A stretch of 64,000 nucleotides of DNA, from the NCBI RefSeq assembly GCF_000960475.2, contig NZ_JZDQ02000003.1, forward strand, positions 1-64,000, written 5' to 3'. This document shows, piece after piece, positions 36,657-46,059 of the stretch. Each line of letters starts with the position of its first letter. Position 1 is the stretch's first letter. This DNA is from Nocardioides luteus. GTDB lineage: Bacteria > Actinomycetota > Actinomycetes > Propionibacteriales > Nocardioidaceae. A program made the position numbers and the translations under genes. The notes under the pieces were generated by a model. That model made no database searches. It worked only from the letters and a program-made list of their open reading frames with translations, and was not told the origin of the DNA.

Positions 36657-37791
36657 CGTCGCGGTAGTGGTCCACCAGGGCGGCGTTCACCGCACCCCAC
36701 GACTTGTGAGCGACGCTCTTGCGGGCCTCCCGCCCCATCCGCAGTCGCAGCTGCGGGTCGTTGTGGAGCAGCGCCACGTGGGAGCCGAGGTCGTCACGGC
36801 TGCCGGGCTCGTAGAAGAACCCGGTGACGCCGTCGGCGACCAGGTCCAGCGGCCCGCCGGAGCGCGGCGCGACCACCGGGACCCCGGAGGCGAGCGCCTC
36901 CTGGACCGCCTGGCAGAACGTCTCGTGCGAGCCGGTGTGCACGAACACGTCGAGCGAGGCGTACGCGGCCCCGAGCTCCTCCCCCTGCAGCACTCCCAGG
37001 AAGGTGGCGTTCGGGAGCAGCTGGCGCAGCTCGCGCTCCTGCGGGCCGCCGCCCACGAGCACGACCTTGTACGCCGGGTTGCGCGCCAGCGCGGCCAGCA
37101 GGTGCAGCTCCTTCTCCTGGGCGAGACGGCCGACGTACCCGACGATCGTCTCCCCGTGGGGCGCCAGCTGCGCGCGCAGCTCGTGGTCGATGCGGCTGGG
37201 GTGGAACAGCTCGACGTCGACACCGCGGGGCCAGAGCCCGGTGCGCTGGACGCCAAGGCCCTCCAGCTGGGTGAGCGCCGACGAGCTGGGTGCCAGGGTG
37301 CGGTCGGCGGCCGAGTGCGCCTGCCGGGTGAGCATCGCGGCGGCCTGCGGGCCACCGACCGCCTTGTACTTGTCCCAGAAGCCGACCAGGTCGGTCTGGT
37401 AGATCGCCACGCTCGGGATCCCGAGCTCCTTGGCCACCAGCACGGCCTGCCGGCCGAGCAGCGCCGGCGAGGCGACGTGGATGACGTCGGGGGCGAACCG
37501 GCGCATCACCGCGCGCAGCTTGCGCCGCGTCTCGAGGCCGACGCGGAAGTCCTTGTAGACCCAGAACGTCGCGCCCCGGGTGCGGGTCACCGGGAAGCCG
37601 GCGTACTCGGCCGGCCCGGTCGGAGCCACGACCTCGACGGTGTGGCCGTCGACCGCGAGATGCTCCAGCACGCGGCGTACGGAGTTCGTCACCCCGTTGA
37701 CCTGCGGAAGGAACGACTCCGTGACGATGAGGACACGGAGCGGCTCCGAGTTGGCGGCGACCATCGGGACCCGATCGAGGCTGATGCTCAT
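36631..37791 (-). CDS. GT4 family glycosyltransferase, MgtA/PimC-like mannosyltransferase
   Basis: The 386-residue GT-B enzyme has the N-terminal donor/acceptor entry LRVLIVTESFLPQVNGVTNSVRRVLEHL, the linker GLWPRGVDVELFHP, VGGGPQERELRQL and the EX7E-type motif SHETFCQAVQEALASGVPVVA. The N-terminal motif with VNGV and the overall build match GDP-mannose-dependent mannosyltransferases of Actinobacteria that modify glycolipids such as phosphatidylinositol mannosides. The sugar and acceptor are not certain. The ATG at 37791 gives MSISLDRVPM; an ATG 27 nt downstream is an alternative. Confidence 0.87.
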   Translation of the reverse strand: MSISLDRVPMVAANSEPLRVLIVTESFLPQVNGVTNSVRRVLEHLAVDGHTVEVVAPTGPAEYAGFPVTRTRGATFWVYKDFRVGLETRRKLRAVMRRFAPDVIHVASPALLGRQAVLVAKELGIPSVAIYQTDLVGFWDKYKAVGGPQAAAMLTRQAHSAADRTLAPSSSALTQLEGLGVQRTGLWPRGVDVELFHPSRIDHELRAQLAPHGETIVGYVGRLAQEKELHLLAALARNPAYKVVLVGGGPQERELRQLLPNATFLGVLQGEELGAAYASLDVFVHTGSHETFCQAVQEALASGVPVVAPRSGGPLDLVADGVTGFFYEPGSRDDLGSHVALLHNDPQLRLRMGREARKSVAHKSWGAVNAALVDHYRDVIRARQLR

Positions 37792-38023
37792 GCAACTGAT
37801 CGTGAGCGCCGTCCGGCAACGTGATCCCCGACTTGGTTGACCGGTCGGTGAACCTCCCGTGGCCAGAACTCCGTGCCGGACGACAGGTGGTCCGGGCGGT
37901 GTCATCAGCGAAAACGTCGCGTGACTCTCAGAAATCTGTCATCCCGCCCCGCCCGTCGACAGAAGAGCGAGAGCCCGCGTTCCTAGGCTCGGGCCCGACA
38001 TCACTGCGATACAAGGAGTCACG

Positions 38024-38455
38024 ATGAACTTCGTACGACGCGCGCTCGCCGCGCTCGGTGCGGTCGTCGCACTGGGCGGGGGCCTGGTCGCCATCTCCAG
38101 CTCACCCGCCAGCGCCTACGACGCCACCCCGTGCCTGGCGCCCTACTGGCACAGCGGGGTCGCCCGCTACGTGCAGACCTGCCCCGACTGGGGCATGTCC
38201 GGGACCAACGACATCCCGGTCTACGACCTCGACGCCAGCCCGCCGGCGATCGTCGGGTGGATCGATGCCGCCGGCAACGACTGGTACGTCTGCCAGAAGC
38301 AGGTCACCCAGTACGACCCGTACGCCTACGCCGGCTACTACAACGACTGGTTCGCCTACACGTTGGCCGACAACGGCAAGTGGGGGTGGGCGCCCGAGGT
38401 GTTCTTCCAGGGCGGCGACAACATGGAGCCCGACCGCAAGCTCGCTCTCTGCTGA
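38024..38455 (+). CDS. Small secreted Cys-containing protein, unknown function
   Basis: The 143-residue product has a signal peptide (NFVRRALAALGAVVALGG, cleavage near SPASA-YDA) and a mature domain of about 110 residues rich in Trp and Tyr with four Cys (TPCLAPYW, QTCPDWG, YVCQKQ and the final LALC), so two disulfides are possible. The aromatic strands (YDLDASPPAIVGWIDAAGNDWYVC) recall bacterial SH3-like or lectin-type folds. No motif identifies a function. An AAGGAG site lies 9 nt before the ATG. It is divergent from the glycosyltransferase gene (232 nt). Confidence 0.72.
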   Translation: MNFVRRALAALGAVVALGGGLVAISSSPASAYDATPCLAPYWHSGVARYVQTCPDWGMSGTNDIPVYDLDASPPAIVGWIDAAGNDWYVCQKQVTQYDPYAYAGYYNDWFAYTLADNGKWGWAPEVFFQGGDNMEPDRKLALC

Positions 38456-38489
38456 TTCCTCCGGGCCGATCACGGCATCGTCGAGGGGG

Positions 38490-38530
38490 ACGTACGCGGA
38501 CCGGGCAGCATGTGCCCGGTCCGCGTACGT
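38490..38530. terminator. Bidirectional hairpin terminator between convergent genes
   Basis: A perfect 18-bp stem (ACGTACGCGGACCGGGCA and its complement) with a GCATG loop lies 34 nt past the secreted-protein stop and 14 nt from the stop of the solute-binding protein on the other strand. Confidence 0.82.
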
Positions 38531-38544
38531 GTACAGCCCGGGCC

Positions 38545-40206
38545 TCAGGGCTTGAGCGTGACCGCGGTGTAGACCGGGTAGGCCGGGAAGGAGCCGATGT
38601 AGAAGTCGGCGACCTTCGAGCCGTGCAGGAACGAGTTCTTCGTGTAGATCAGCGGCACGACCGGGGCGTCGCCGAGGATCGTCCTGTCCGCCTGCGCCCA
38701 CAGCTTCCCGGCCGCGTCCTCGTCGGTCTCGGCGAGCGCCTTCTTGATCAGCTCGTCGGCCGCCGCGGACGTGTAGCGGGAGATGTTGTAGCCACCGCCG
38801 CCGATCTGGCTGGAGTCGAACAGCGGCTGGATGTTGCCGGCCGCCGAGGGGTAGTCGGGCTGCCAGGAGCCCAGCGAGAGGTCGTACGCCCCGGCGTCGT
38901 CGCCCGTCGCGGTGGTCGTCCACGCGTCCTGCTCGAGCGGCTTGATGGTGACCTTGACGCCGACCTTCGCGTAGGCCTGCTGGATCGCCTCGGCCTTGGC
39001 CACGTCGGTGGCGTCGTTGGTCGCGATCAGGGTCAGGGCGAGGTCCTTGACGCCGGCCGAGGCCAGCAGCGACTTCGCCTTCGCCACGTCGCCGCTCTCC
39101 CCCGCGTCGTAGAGCTCGTAGTCCTCGCGGCCGGCGATCCCCGGCGTGATCAGCGTCGAGGCGGCGTCGGCGGAGACCGGTCCGCCGGCGGCGACGATGT
39201 AGGCCTTGCGGTCGATCGCGTAGTTGAGCGCCTGCCGCACCTTGACGTCCTTCAGCTTCGGGCTCTGGGTGTTGAGCGCCAGATACTCCAGCGCGCCCGG
39301 CCCGGAGGTCACCAGCCGCTTCTTGGCATCCGGCTTGCCCTGGATCTGGGCGAGCTGCGCGGGCGGGACGAAGTCGGCCCCAAAGGTCTTCTGGTCGGCC
39401 GGCGCGTCGGCGATCAGCTTCTGTGCCTCGACCGCCGGGTCCTGGCCCTGGCGGATGACGATCTTGTCGGGGCCGGCGGTGCGGACCGAGTCGGTCTCGG
39501 CGTCCCAGTGCTCGTTGCGTACGAGGACCAGGTCACCGCCTGCGGTGTAGGACTCCACGGCGTACGGACCGCTGGTCACCGGCTTCTGCCCGAAGGTGTC
39601 GGCGGGCGCCTTGCCGGCCGGGACCGGCGCGGTCGAGGTGGTCGAGACGATCCAGGGCCAGTCGCCGTAGGGCGCGTTGAGGTGGAAGACGATCGTCTTG
39701 TCGTCGGGGGTCTCGATGGAGTCGAGCTCCTTGCCGTCGAAGGGCCCCTGGTAGCCGTCGGACCCGGCGAGCAGGGAGCGGTGGTAGCCGATGCCCTCGG
39801 ACAGCGCCGGCGCGTAGGTGCGCTCGATGGCGTACTTGACGTCCTTGGAGGTGATCGGGGTGCCGTCGGAGAACTCGATCCCGTCCTTGAGGGTGTACGT
39901 CCAGGTCTTGCCGTTCTCCGAGGGGGTGCCGGTGTCGGTCGCGAGGTCCGGGACGACCTCGGCCTCGCCGGACGTGCCGACCTTCCAGTTGGTCAGCCGG
40001 CGGTCGAGCAGGCCGAGCGTGGTGACCGCCAGGTTCCAGCTGTTGGCCGGGTCGAGCGTGATGCTGGTCGACGAGGTGAGGATCGTCAGCGTCCCGCCCT
40101 TCTGCCCGCCCTCCACGTCGCCGGAGGTCGAGTTGGCGCCGCCGCAGGCGGCCAGGGTGGTGGTGAGCGCCAGCGCCACCAGGGCGCTGCCGAGTCGCAG
40201 TCTCAT
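38545..40206 (-). CDS. ABC transporter solute-binding lipoprotein, family 5 (peptide/nickel type)
   Basis: The 553-residue protein starts with a lipoprotein signal (RLRLGSALVALALTTTLAACGG, lipobox LAAC) and continues as a family 5 extracellular binding protein: SITLDPANSWNLAVTTLGLLDRRL, FSDGTPITSKDVKYAIERTYAP, VRQALNYAIDRKAYI. These proteins capture oligopeptides or other medium-sized ligands for import. It is the last gene of a minus-strand operon with two permease genes (50 nt from the first). No ATPase genes accompany it. The ligand is unknown. An AAAGGA site precedes the ATG by 12 nt. Confidence 0.92.
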   Translation of the reverse strand: MRLRLGSALVALALTTTLAACGGANSTSGDVEGGQKGGTLTILTSSTSITLDPANSWNLAVTTLGLLDRRLTNWKVGTSGEAEVVPDLATDTGTPSENGKTWTYTLKDGIEFSDGTPITSKDVKYAIERTYAPALSEGIGYHRSLLAGSDGYQGPFDGKELDSIETPDDKTIVFHLNAPYGDWPWIVSTTSTAPVPAGKAPADTFGQKPVTSGPYAVESYTAGGDLVLVRNEHWDAETDSVRTAGPDKIVIRQGQDPAVEAQKLIADAPADQKTFGADFVPPAQLAQIQGKPDAKKRLVTSGPGALEYLALNTQSPKLKDVKVRQALNYAIDRKAYIVAAGGPVSADAASTLITPGIAGREDYELYDAGESGDVAKAKSLLASAGVKDLALTLIATNDATDVAKAEAIQQAYAKVGVKVTIKPLEQDAWTTTATGDDAGAYDLSLGSWQPDYPSAAGNIQPLFDSSQIGGGGYNISRYTSAAADELIKKALAETDEDAAGKLWAQADRTILGDAPVVPLIYTKNSFLHGSKVADFYIGSFPAYPVYTAVTLKP

Positions 40207-40256
40207 GTGTGGGGTGTGTCCTTTCCTCTTTCGGGCCCCGTATCTCGGGATCGCCG

Positions 40257-41237
40257 TCAGACCCGTGGATCGAGGGCCCGGTAGGCCAGGTCGACGACGA
40301 GGTTCGCGACCACCACGAAGGCGGCGGCGAGGATGGTGACGCCGGTGATGACCGGCAGATCGGTGTGGCCGACGGCATCGATCAGCAGCGCGCCGAGGCC
40401 GTACATCGAGAAGACCCGCTCGGTGATCACCGCACCGCCGAGCAGGGCGCCGAGGTCGAGACCGAAAACGGTCACGACCGGCACCAGCGCGGTGCGGAGC
40501 GCGTGCCTGACGACCACGGTCCGCTCGCGCAGGCCCTTGGCGCGAGCGGTGCGGACGAAGTCCTCGCCGAGCGTCTCCAACAGCTGGCTGCGGGTCAGCC
40601 GGGCGTAGATCGCGGCGTTGAGCAGCGCGAGCACGCACCAGGGGGTGATCAGGTGGAACGCCCAGTCGACGGGGTTCTCGGTGAGCGGCACGTAGCTGCC
40701 CACCGGGACCACGTCGAGGGTGAACCCGAAGAACAGGATCGCCAACAGGCCGACCAGGTAGGACGGCATCGAGACACCGACCATCGCCGTGGTCATCACC
40801 GCCCGGTCGGGCAGCCGGCCTCGCCTGAGCGCGCTCACCGTGCCCGCCGCGACGCCGGTCAGGAGCCACAGCACCGCGGCGCCGGCGGCGATCGAGACGG
40901 TCACCGGGAAGGTCTGCGCGATCAGCGTCGTCACCGGCTGGTGGTGCTGGACGGAGTAGCCCAGGCAGGGCGCCGCGCACACGATCGCGCCGCCGCCATC
41001 GCCGAAGGTCCGTCCCGCGACAAGCCCCTTCAGGAATTCCAGGTACTGCACCCACAGCGGCTGGTCGACACCGAGGAACTCCCGCGCCTGCGCCAGGCTC
41101 TCGGGCGTGCACGGCTTGCCGCAGGCCATCCGCGCAGGGTCGGCCGGGAAGACGTAGAAGATGACGTACGTCGCGGCCGTGACCGCGAGCAGGACGCCGA
41201 TGATCCCCGCGGTGCGGAGCACGAGGAACCTGATCAT
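40257..41237 (-). CDS. ABC transporter permease, DppB/OppB-like
   Basis: The 326-residue protein is the first permease of a dipeptide-type importer. It shows the N-terminal span IRFLVLRTAGIIGVLLAVTA, a long periplasmic loop (FGDGGGAIVCAAPCLGYS), and the EAA-type loop EDFVRTARAKGLRERTVVVRHALRTA that contacts an ATPase. The loop carries two Cys, which is not common in the family and could form a disulfide. It overlaps the next upstream permease gene by 4 nt. The ATPases that would power it must be encoded elsewhere. Confidence 0.92.
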   Translation of the reverse strand: MIRFLVLRTAGIIGVLLAVTAATYVIFYVFPADPARMACGKPCTPESLAQAREFLGVDQPLWVQYLEFLKGLVAGRTFGDGGGAIVCAAPCLGYSVQHHQPVTTLIAQTFPVTVSIAAGAAVLWLLTGVAAGTVSALRRGRLPDRAVMTTAMVGVSMPSYLVGLLAILFFGFTLDVVPVGSYVPLTENPVDWAFHLITPWCVLALLNAAIYARLTRSQLLETLGEDFVRTARAKGLRERTVVVRHALRTALVPVVTVFGLDLGALLGGAVITERVFSMYGLGALLIDAVGHTDLPVITGVTILAAAFVVVANLVVDLAYRALDPRV

Positions 41238-42154
41238 CCCCGGCTCCCGGAGACCCGCGGGTCGTACGCGTCGCGCAGCCCGTCGCCCAGCATGTTGAAC
41301 CCGAGCGTGAGCAGGAAGAGTGCTGCCCCCGGCGCGAGGAGATACCAGGGATCGACCTGGATCCAGCTGACCGCGTTGGCGATCGTACGTCCCCACGACG
41401 GTGTCGGCGGCGTCACGCCGATCCCGAGGAAGGAGAGCGCGGCCTCGGCCGTGATCGCGCCGGGCACCGCCATCGTGGCGAGCACCGTGACCGAGGAGGC
41501 GAGGTTGGGCCAGATCTCGGCGCGGAGGATCCTGCTCGTCGGTGCGCCGATCGCGCGGGCGGCCAGCACGAAGTCCCGCGTGCGGAGCGTGAGCGTCAGC
41601 CCGCGCACCACCCGCGCCACCGACGGCCACCCGAAGGCTCCGATGACCAGCACGATGAAGAGCGCCTTCGGGAAGGAGCTCGGGACGATCGCGCCGAGCG
41701 CGATCATGAAGATCAGCGACGGGAAGGCGAGCATGAGGTCGGTGAAGCGCGAGAGCAGCATGTCGGCGAACCCGCCGGTGTAGCCCGCGACGACCCCGAC
41801 CACGGTGCCCGCCACGACCGAGACGGCGGTCGCACCGAGGCCGACGAGCAGCGACGTACGGGCCCCGTAGACGAGGATCGCGAACAGGTCCCGGCCGGTC
41901 TGGGGCTCGACGCCGAGCCAGTGGGCTCCGCTCACCCCGCCGAACATCCCCATCGGCACGCCGGCGGCGTCGAGCGCCTCGATGTCGTAGGTGTAGGGAT
42001 CGGTGTGGCTCAGCGCCGTCAGCAGCGGCGCGAGGACCGCCAGGAGCACGAAGCCGGCCACGAGCGCCGCACCCATGAGTGCCCATCGGTCGCCGCGGAG
42101 CTGACGCCAGGCGCCCGTCGTTGCCTGGAGGTGGTGGGGGTCGAGTACCGCCAT
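41234..42154 (-). CDS. ABC transporter permease, DppC/OppC-like
   Basis: The 306-residue partner permease has the family N-terminal OppC segment (LRGDRWALMGAALVAGFVLLAVLAPLL), HWLGVEPQTGRDLFAILVYGARTSL, spans at VSVVAGTVVGVVAGYTGG and ALFIVLVIGAFGWPS, and the coupling loop RDFVLAARAIGAPTSRILRAEIWPN. It is the first gene of the operon. The ATG at 42154 lies downstream of an AT-rich stretch (42195-42230, TTATTAAGTACATCGG) that probably holds the promoter. No nearby regulator was seen. Confidence 0.92.
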   Translation of the reverse strand: MAVLDPHHLQATTGAWRQLRGDRWALMGAALVAGFVLLAVLAPLLTALSHTDPYTYDIEALDAAGVPMGMFGGVSGAHWLGVEPQTGRDLFAILVYGARTSLLVGLGATAVSVVAGTVVGVVAGYTGGFADMLLSRFTDLMLAFPSLIFMIALGAIVPSSFPKALFIVLVIGAFGWPSVARVVRGLTLTLRTRDFVLAARAIGAPTSRILRAEIWPNLASSVTVLATMAVPGAITAEAALSFLGIGVTPPTPSWGRTIANAVSWIQVDPWYLLAPGAALFLLTLGFNMLGDGLRDAYDPRVSGSRG

Positions 42155-42331
42155 GGATCATCGGGGCGAAGCGCCCGAACCGCCTTCTTGCTCAGAGTTA
42201 TTAAGTACATCGGGTTTATACACTAAGAGCGTACGGGGGTATTCCCGGGGTCCCTCCGGGCGTCAGGGCCGCCAGGCTGCCCGGCGGCCTCCGGGTTGCC
42301 GTCTGCCCGCTCGGCTTGCCACGATCACGGC

Positions 42332-42766
42332 ATGACCACCGATGAGGAGCACATCCGGCCTGAAGGCGTCGACGACCTCACCGTCGAGGCGCTCGGCACC
42401 ATCAGCGAGGCGCTCGAGGCGATCGAGATCGCCCGCGGTCATCTGTACGCGATGCATCGCATCACCGGCACCGCCGACCTCACCCTCGGCAAGGGCGTCC
42501 AGCAGCTGCGCGAGGCCGGCCACACCGAGCTGGCGGACACGTTCGAGCGCGAGCTCGTCGGACGCAACGTCCTCGAAGGCAGGTGGACGTTCCAGATCGT
42601 CGAGGAGTACGACGACGGCTACTACGCCACCTTCAAGCGGCTGGAGAAAGAGGCTCGCGACGCTCTCGTCGGGGGCAAGCGACACCTCTACGAGTCGGAG
42701 CTGAAGGACGCCCGACGCACCCAGGGCCGGCGCGGCCACGAGCGCCGGCCCGAGCCAGGGGCCTGA
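42332..42766 (+). CDS. Conserved actinobacterial protein of unknown function
   Basis: The 144-residue, mostly helical and charged protein (VDDLTVEALGTISEALEAIEIARGHLYAMHRITG, then ELVGRNVLEGRWTFQIVEEYDDGYYATFK) resembles a family I recall as conserved among Actinobacteria but without assigned function. No signal peptide or membrane span is present, so it is cytoplasmic. The tail is basic (RRTQGRRGHERRPE). It converges on rlmN with 24 nt between stops. No catalytic motif was found. Confidence 0.75.
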   Translation: MTTDEEHIRPEGVDDLTVEALGTISEALEAIEIARGHLYAMHRITGTADLTLGKGVQQLREAGHTELADTFERELVGRNVLEGRWTFQIVEEYDDGYYATFKRLEKEARDALVGGKRHLYESELKDARRTQGRRGHERRPEPGA

Positions 42767-42790
42767 GCCGGCCGGTCGTGTCGCCTGCGG

Positions 42791-43978
42791 CTAGGACACC
42801 GACTGAGCGGCGAGCTGGCCGCAGGCGCCGTCGATCTCGCGGCCACGGGTGTCGCGGACTGTCGTGGAGATGCCCTTGGCCTCGAGGCGGCGTACGAACT
42901 CACGCTCGTCGGCCGGGTCGGAGGCGGTCCACTTCGAGCCGGGGGTCGGGTTGAGCGGGATCAGGTTCACGTGGACCCAGCCCCAGTCGCCGTAGCCGTT
43001 CAGGACGTCGGCGAGCAGGTCGGCGCGCCAGGCCTGGTCGTTGATGCCGCGCATCATGGCGTACTCGATGGAGACGCGGCGCTTGGTCACGCGGGCGTAG
43101 TTCCAGGCGGCCTCGACGGTCTCGGCGACCGAGAAGCGGGTGTTGATCGGGACCAGCTCGTTGCGCAGCTCGTCGTCGGGTGCGTGCAGCGAGAGGGCGA
43201 GGGTGACCGGGATGCCCTCCTCGGTGAGCTGCTTGATCCTCGGCACGAGACCGACGGTGGAGACGGTCACGTGGCGGGCGGAGAGGCCCAGGCCTTCGGG
43301 GGCGGGCGAGGTGAGGCGGCGTACGGCGCCCATCAGCGCCTTGTAGTTGGCCATCGGCTCCCCCATGCCCATGAAGACCACGTTGGAGAGACGGCCCGGG
43401 CCACCGGGGATCTCGCCGCTGGCCATCTGCCGGGCCGCGACGACGACCTGGTGGACGATCTCGGCGGTCGACATGTTGCGCTCGAGACCGCCCTGGCCGG
43501 TGGCGCAGAACGGGCAGGCCATGCCACAGCCGGCCTGGGAGGAGATGCAGACCGTGGCGCGGTCGGTGTAGCGCATCAGCACGGACTCGACCAGGGCACC
43601 GTCGAAGAGCTTCCACAGCGTCTTGCGGGTGGTGCCCTTGTCGGCCTCCTGCTGACGGATCGGCGTCATCAGGTCGGGCAGGAACGTGTTGACGAGCTCC
43701 TCGCGCTGGTTCGCCGGGAGGTCCGTCATCTTGGCCGGGTCGTCGACCAGCCGCTCGAAGTAGTGCACCGAGAGCTGCTTGGCCCGGAATCCGGGCAGCC
43801 CGGCCTCCTTGGCCGCGTCCTGACGGCCGGCCAGGTCGAGGTCGGCCAGGTGGCGCGGCGGCTTCCCGCGACCCTTGGGCGGCGCCATCACCAGAGGCAG
43901 GCGGCGCCCCTCCATCGCGGCTGCCTCGGCCTCGGGGCTGTGCGGGGCTACGTCGGTCGCGGGGTCGGGCTCGGTCAC
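42791..43978 (-). CDS. rlmN: 23S rRNA (adenine-C2)-methyltransferase RlmN
   Basis: RlmN is a radical SAM enzyme that methylates A2503 of 23S rRNA and A37 of some tRNAs. The 395-residue protein has the radical SAM cluster motif in [19 protein letters not shown] (CxxxCxxC), the family N-terminal [16 protein letters not shown], and the C-terminal GACGQLA segment with the Cys that forms the methyl transfer intermediate. An extra N-terminal tail ([18 protein letters not shown]) of about 30 residues is disordered. The GTG start at 43978 is the only candidate covering the full family length. It lies at the edge of the conserved cdsA-frr block. Confidence 0.96.
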   Translation of the reverse strand: MTEPDPATDVAPHSPEAEAAAMEGRRLPLVMAPPKGRGKPPRHLADLDLAGRQDAAKEAGLPGFRAKQLSVHYFERLVDDPAKMTDLPANQREELVNTFLPDLMTPIRQQEADKGTTRKTLWKLFDGALVESVLMRYTDRATVCISSQAGCGMACPFCATGQGGLERNMSTAEIVHQVVVAARQMASGEIPGGPGRLSNVVFMGMGEPMANYKALMGAVRRLTSPAPEGLGLSARHVTVSTVGLVPRIKQLTEEGIPVTLALSLHAPDDELRNELVPINTRFSVAETVEAAWNYARVTKRRVSIEYAMMRGINDQAWRADLLADVLNGYGDWGWVHVNLIPLNPTPGSKWTASDPADEREFVRRLEAKGISTTVRDTRGREIDGACGQLAAQSVS

Positions 43979-44036
43979 CCCTCCAGTGTCCCACCGGCGT
44001 GCGGCGTACGGCGAAACCTCGATCCGGCCTGGCTGG

Positions 44037-44435
44037 TCAGCCCGTCTCGAGCAGGATCCAGAACACCAGCGCCCCGACGCCGACGACCACCAGCACGGTC
44101 AGGATGATCCCCAGCCAGACGAACTGGGCCAGACGGCGGGTCTTGCGCGGGACGAGCATGGCCAACGGCACGAGCAACGTCAGCGCCACCCACGGGAACA
44201 GCTGCTCGGCCCGCTCCTGCCCGACGACCCACGTCAGCAGAGCGCCCCAGGTGCCGGGCACCAGGATCGCGTACGCCAGGCCGATGTAGAACCCGACCAG
44301 GGCTGCCACGGTCGGGTGCGAGTCGTGCAGCCACGCCCACAGTCCACCGGACCCCGAGGACTCCCCCTCCGGGCCGTGATCTGCCTCGACGTCTGGATCG
44401 GGGTCCACGTCGAGGTCCGCGGGACGCTGGGTCAC
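44037..44435 (-). CDS. Small integral membrane protein
   Basis: The 132-residue protein begins with an acidic, Asp/Pro-rich cytoplasmic tail ([18 protein letters not shown]) and then has three hydrophobic segments ([36 protein letters not shown], and [21 protein letters not shown]). No motif identifies a function. It lies between the phosphatase gene at 44514 and rlmN on the same strand, 58 nt upstream of rlmN, so it may share their transcript. Confidence 0.75.
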   Translation of the reverse strand: MTQRPADLDVDPDPDVEADHGPEGESSGSGGLWAWLHDSHPTVAALVGFYIGLAYAILVPGTWGALLTWVVGQERAEQLFPWVALTLLVPLAMLVPRKTRRLAQFVWLGIILTVLVVVGVGALVFWILLETG

Positions 44436-44513
44436 CCTTCAACCGTAACGCCCACCACCGGTATCACTTGGTAAAGAATCGCTGCCGCAGGAAACTGGGC
44501 CGGATCGCGGCGA

Positions 44514-45017
44514 TCAGGCATCGACGGTGATCACGTCCGGGAGGCCGAGCGCTCGCCACCGGGCCAGATCCGGGGGTGTGCCGGTCAGCTCGCTCGCCAG
44601 GACCGTCCAGGCGGTGCCGTGGCCGATCAGCACGACATCCTCGCCGGCGTGGGCCGACAGGATGCCGGAGACCGCCTTCGTCACGCGGGCACGGCACTCC
44701 TCGAGCGGCTCCCAGCCGTCGTACGCAGGCACCGTCGGCTCCGCGAAGGCGCGCTCGACCGTGGCGTCGAAATCGTCGACCCACGCCTCGCCGCGGCGGT
44801 GCTCGCGGAGATCGTCGACCACGCCGACGTCGCCGTCGGTGAGCAGCTGGGCGGTCTGCTGTGCCTTGGGCTCGGGCGATGAGTACCACGCCGCGCCGGC
44901 CGGGAGCCGGTCACGCAGCGCCCAGACCTCGTCGAACCCGGCCGGGTCGAGCTCCCAGCGATCCGCGGCGACGCCGCGGACCTGGAGGGGTCGGCCGTGG
45001 CGTACGAGGTGGAGCAT
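44514..45017 (-). CDS. Histidine phosphatase superfamily protein
   Basis: The 167-residue protein has the branch-1 histidine phosphatase motif LVRHGRPLQ at the start (RHG), a Glu in WEPLEECRARV and the late catalytic His in VLIGHGTAWTV. The short size fits a small phosphoryl hydrolase such as SixA-like or broad phosphatase types rather than a full phosphoglycerate mutase. It follows cdsA by 14 nt on the same strand. Substrate unknown. Confidence 0.88.
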   Translation of the reverse strand: MLHLVRHGRPLQVRGVAADRWELDPAGFDEVWALRDRLPAGAAWYSSPEPKAQQTAQLLTDGDVGVVDDLREHRRGEAWVDDFDATVERAFAEPTVPAYDGWEPLEECRARVTKAVSGILSAHAGEDVVLIGHGTAWTVLASELTGTPPDLARWRALGLPDVITVDA

Positions 45018-45031
45018 CAGAGGACGCGCCC

Positions 45032-45934
45032 TCAGAAAACCGCGTAGTGGAGGATCAGCCAGACCGGGGCGACGGTCGCCAGGAGCGAGTCGAGGCGGTC
45101 CATCAGGCCGCCGTGGCCGGGGATGATCTGGCTCATGTCCTTGATGCCGAGGTCGCGCTTGATGACCGACTCCACCAGGTCGCCCAGGACGGCCATCACG
45201 CAGGCGACGACGCCGAGGGCGACACCGACCCACCAGGGTCCGTCGAGGAGCCAGACGACCAGGCCGACGCCGGTGGCGACGGTGAAGACCACCGAACCGA
45301 TGAAGCCCTCCCACGACTTCTTCGGGGAGATCACCGGCGCCATCGGGTGCTTGCCGAAGAGGACGCCGGCGACGTAGCCCCCGATGTCGGACATGATCGT
45401 CAGCAGGACCCAGACGATGATGCCGCGTACGCCGTCGTCGGAGATGCCGCCCGAGGTCCAGCCGCCGCCCTCGCGGAGCATGAGGGCGACGAACGAACCC
45501 AGGAACGGCAGGTAGAACAGGGTGAGCACCGATGCCGCCGACGTACGTACGTAGCCGTCGACCCCTCGGCGGAGCACCCACAGCATGATGACCAGAGCAG
45601 TGACCGCGGTGGCCGTCACCAGCGCGTCGGAGCCGAGGAAGTAGGCCACCAGGACCATCACCGTGCCGCCGATCATCAGCGGCTGCTCGGGGACGTCCAT
45701 GTCCTTGGCCATCAGGCCGCGGTGGAGCTCCCAGGTCGCGGCGACGACACAGCCGACGACGATCAGCATGAACGCCGTCTTCACGAACATCAGGCTGAAC
45801 GCGATGGCGACCAGCAGGACGACGGCGGAGCCGATCGCGGCAGGCAGGTTGCGGCCGGCGCGTCCGTAGTCCTTCTTCGGCGGCTCGGAAGCTGACGGCG
45901 ACGGCGGCGTCTGGCTCACAACGGATTCCTTCAT
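45032..45934 (-). CDS. cdsA: Phosphatidate cytidylyltransferase
   Basis: CdsA makes CDP-diacylglycerol from phosphatidic acid and CTP, the branch point of membrane phospholipid synthesis. The 300-residue membrane protein has a Pro/Ser-rich cytoplasmic tail, about eight spans, the KHPMAPVISPKKSWEGFIGS block and the C-terminal signature GDLVESVIKRDLGIKDMSQIIPGHGG with MDRLDSL. The start at ATG 45934 follows an AGGAC site. It lies downstream of frr in the usual rpsB-tsf-pyrH-frr-cdsA order, but with a hairpin and repeat in between. Confidence 0.95.
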   Translation of the reverse strand: MKESVVSQTPPSPSASEPPKKDYGRAGRNLPAAIGSAVVLLVAIAFSLMFVKTAFMLIVVGCVVAATWELHRGLMAKDMDVPEQPLMIGGTVMVLVAYFLGSDALVTATAVTALVIMLWVLRRGVDGYVRTSAASVLTLFYLPFLGSFVALMLREGGGWTSGGISDDGVRGIIVWVLLTIMSDIGGYVAGVLFGKHPMAPVISPKKSWEGFIGSVVFTVATGVGLVVWLLDGPWWVGVALGVVACVMAVLGDLVESVIKRDLGIKDMSQIIPGHGGLMDRLDSLLATVAPVWLILHYAVF

Positions 45935-45996
45935 GCTCAGGTCCTTTTCTGGTCTCGACCCCGCGTGGCTCGCTCGCGCGACTGTGTCACTTGCTG

Positions 45997-46050
45997 GATC
46001 TCGACACGCGGTCACGCCTTCGCAAGCTCAGGCGTGCGCTCGCTCGATCT
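45997..46050. repeat. Inverted repeat of the TCTCGACACG / GCTCGCTCGA type
   Basis: GATCTCGACACGCG and GCGCTCGCTCGATC-like arms enclose the smaller palindrome ACGCCT/AGGCGT. A partial relative (TCTCGACCCCGCGTGGCTCGCTCG) precedes it at 45953-45976. Sequences of this form are common between genes in Nocardioides-like genomes, but that statement rests on recall. It sits between frr and cdsA. Confidence 0.55.
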
Positions 46051-46059
46051 CTTCGCGTG

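Noticed and set aside
38456..38544. A small gene between the secreted protein and the solute-binding protein
   Set aside because: The space is filled by the 18-bp terminator stem and has no frame with a ribosome site.
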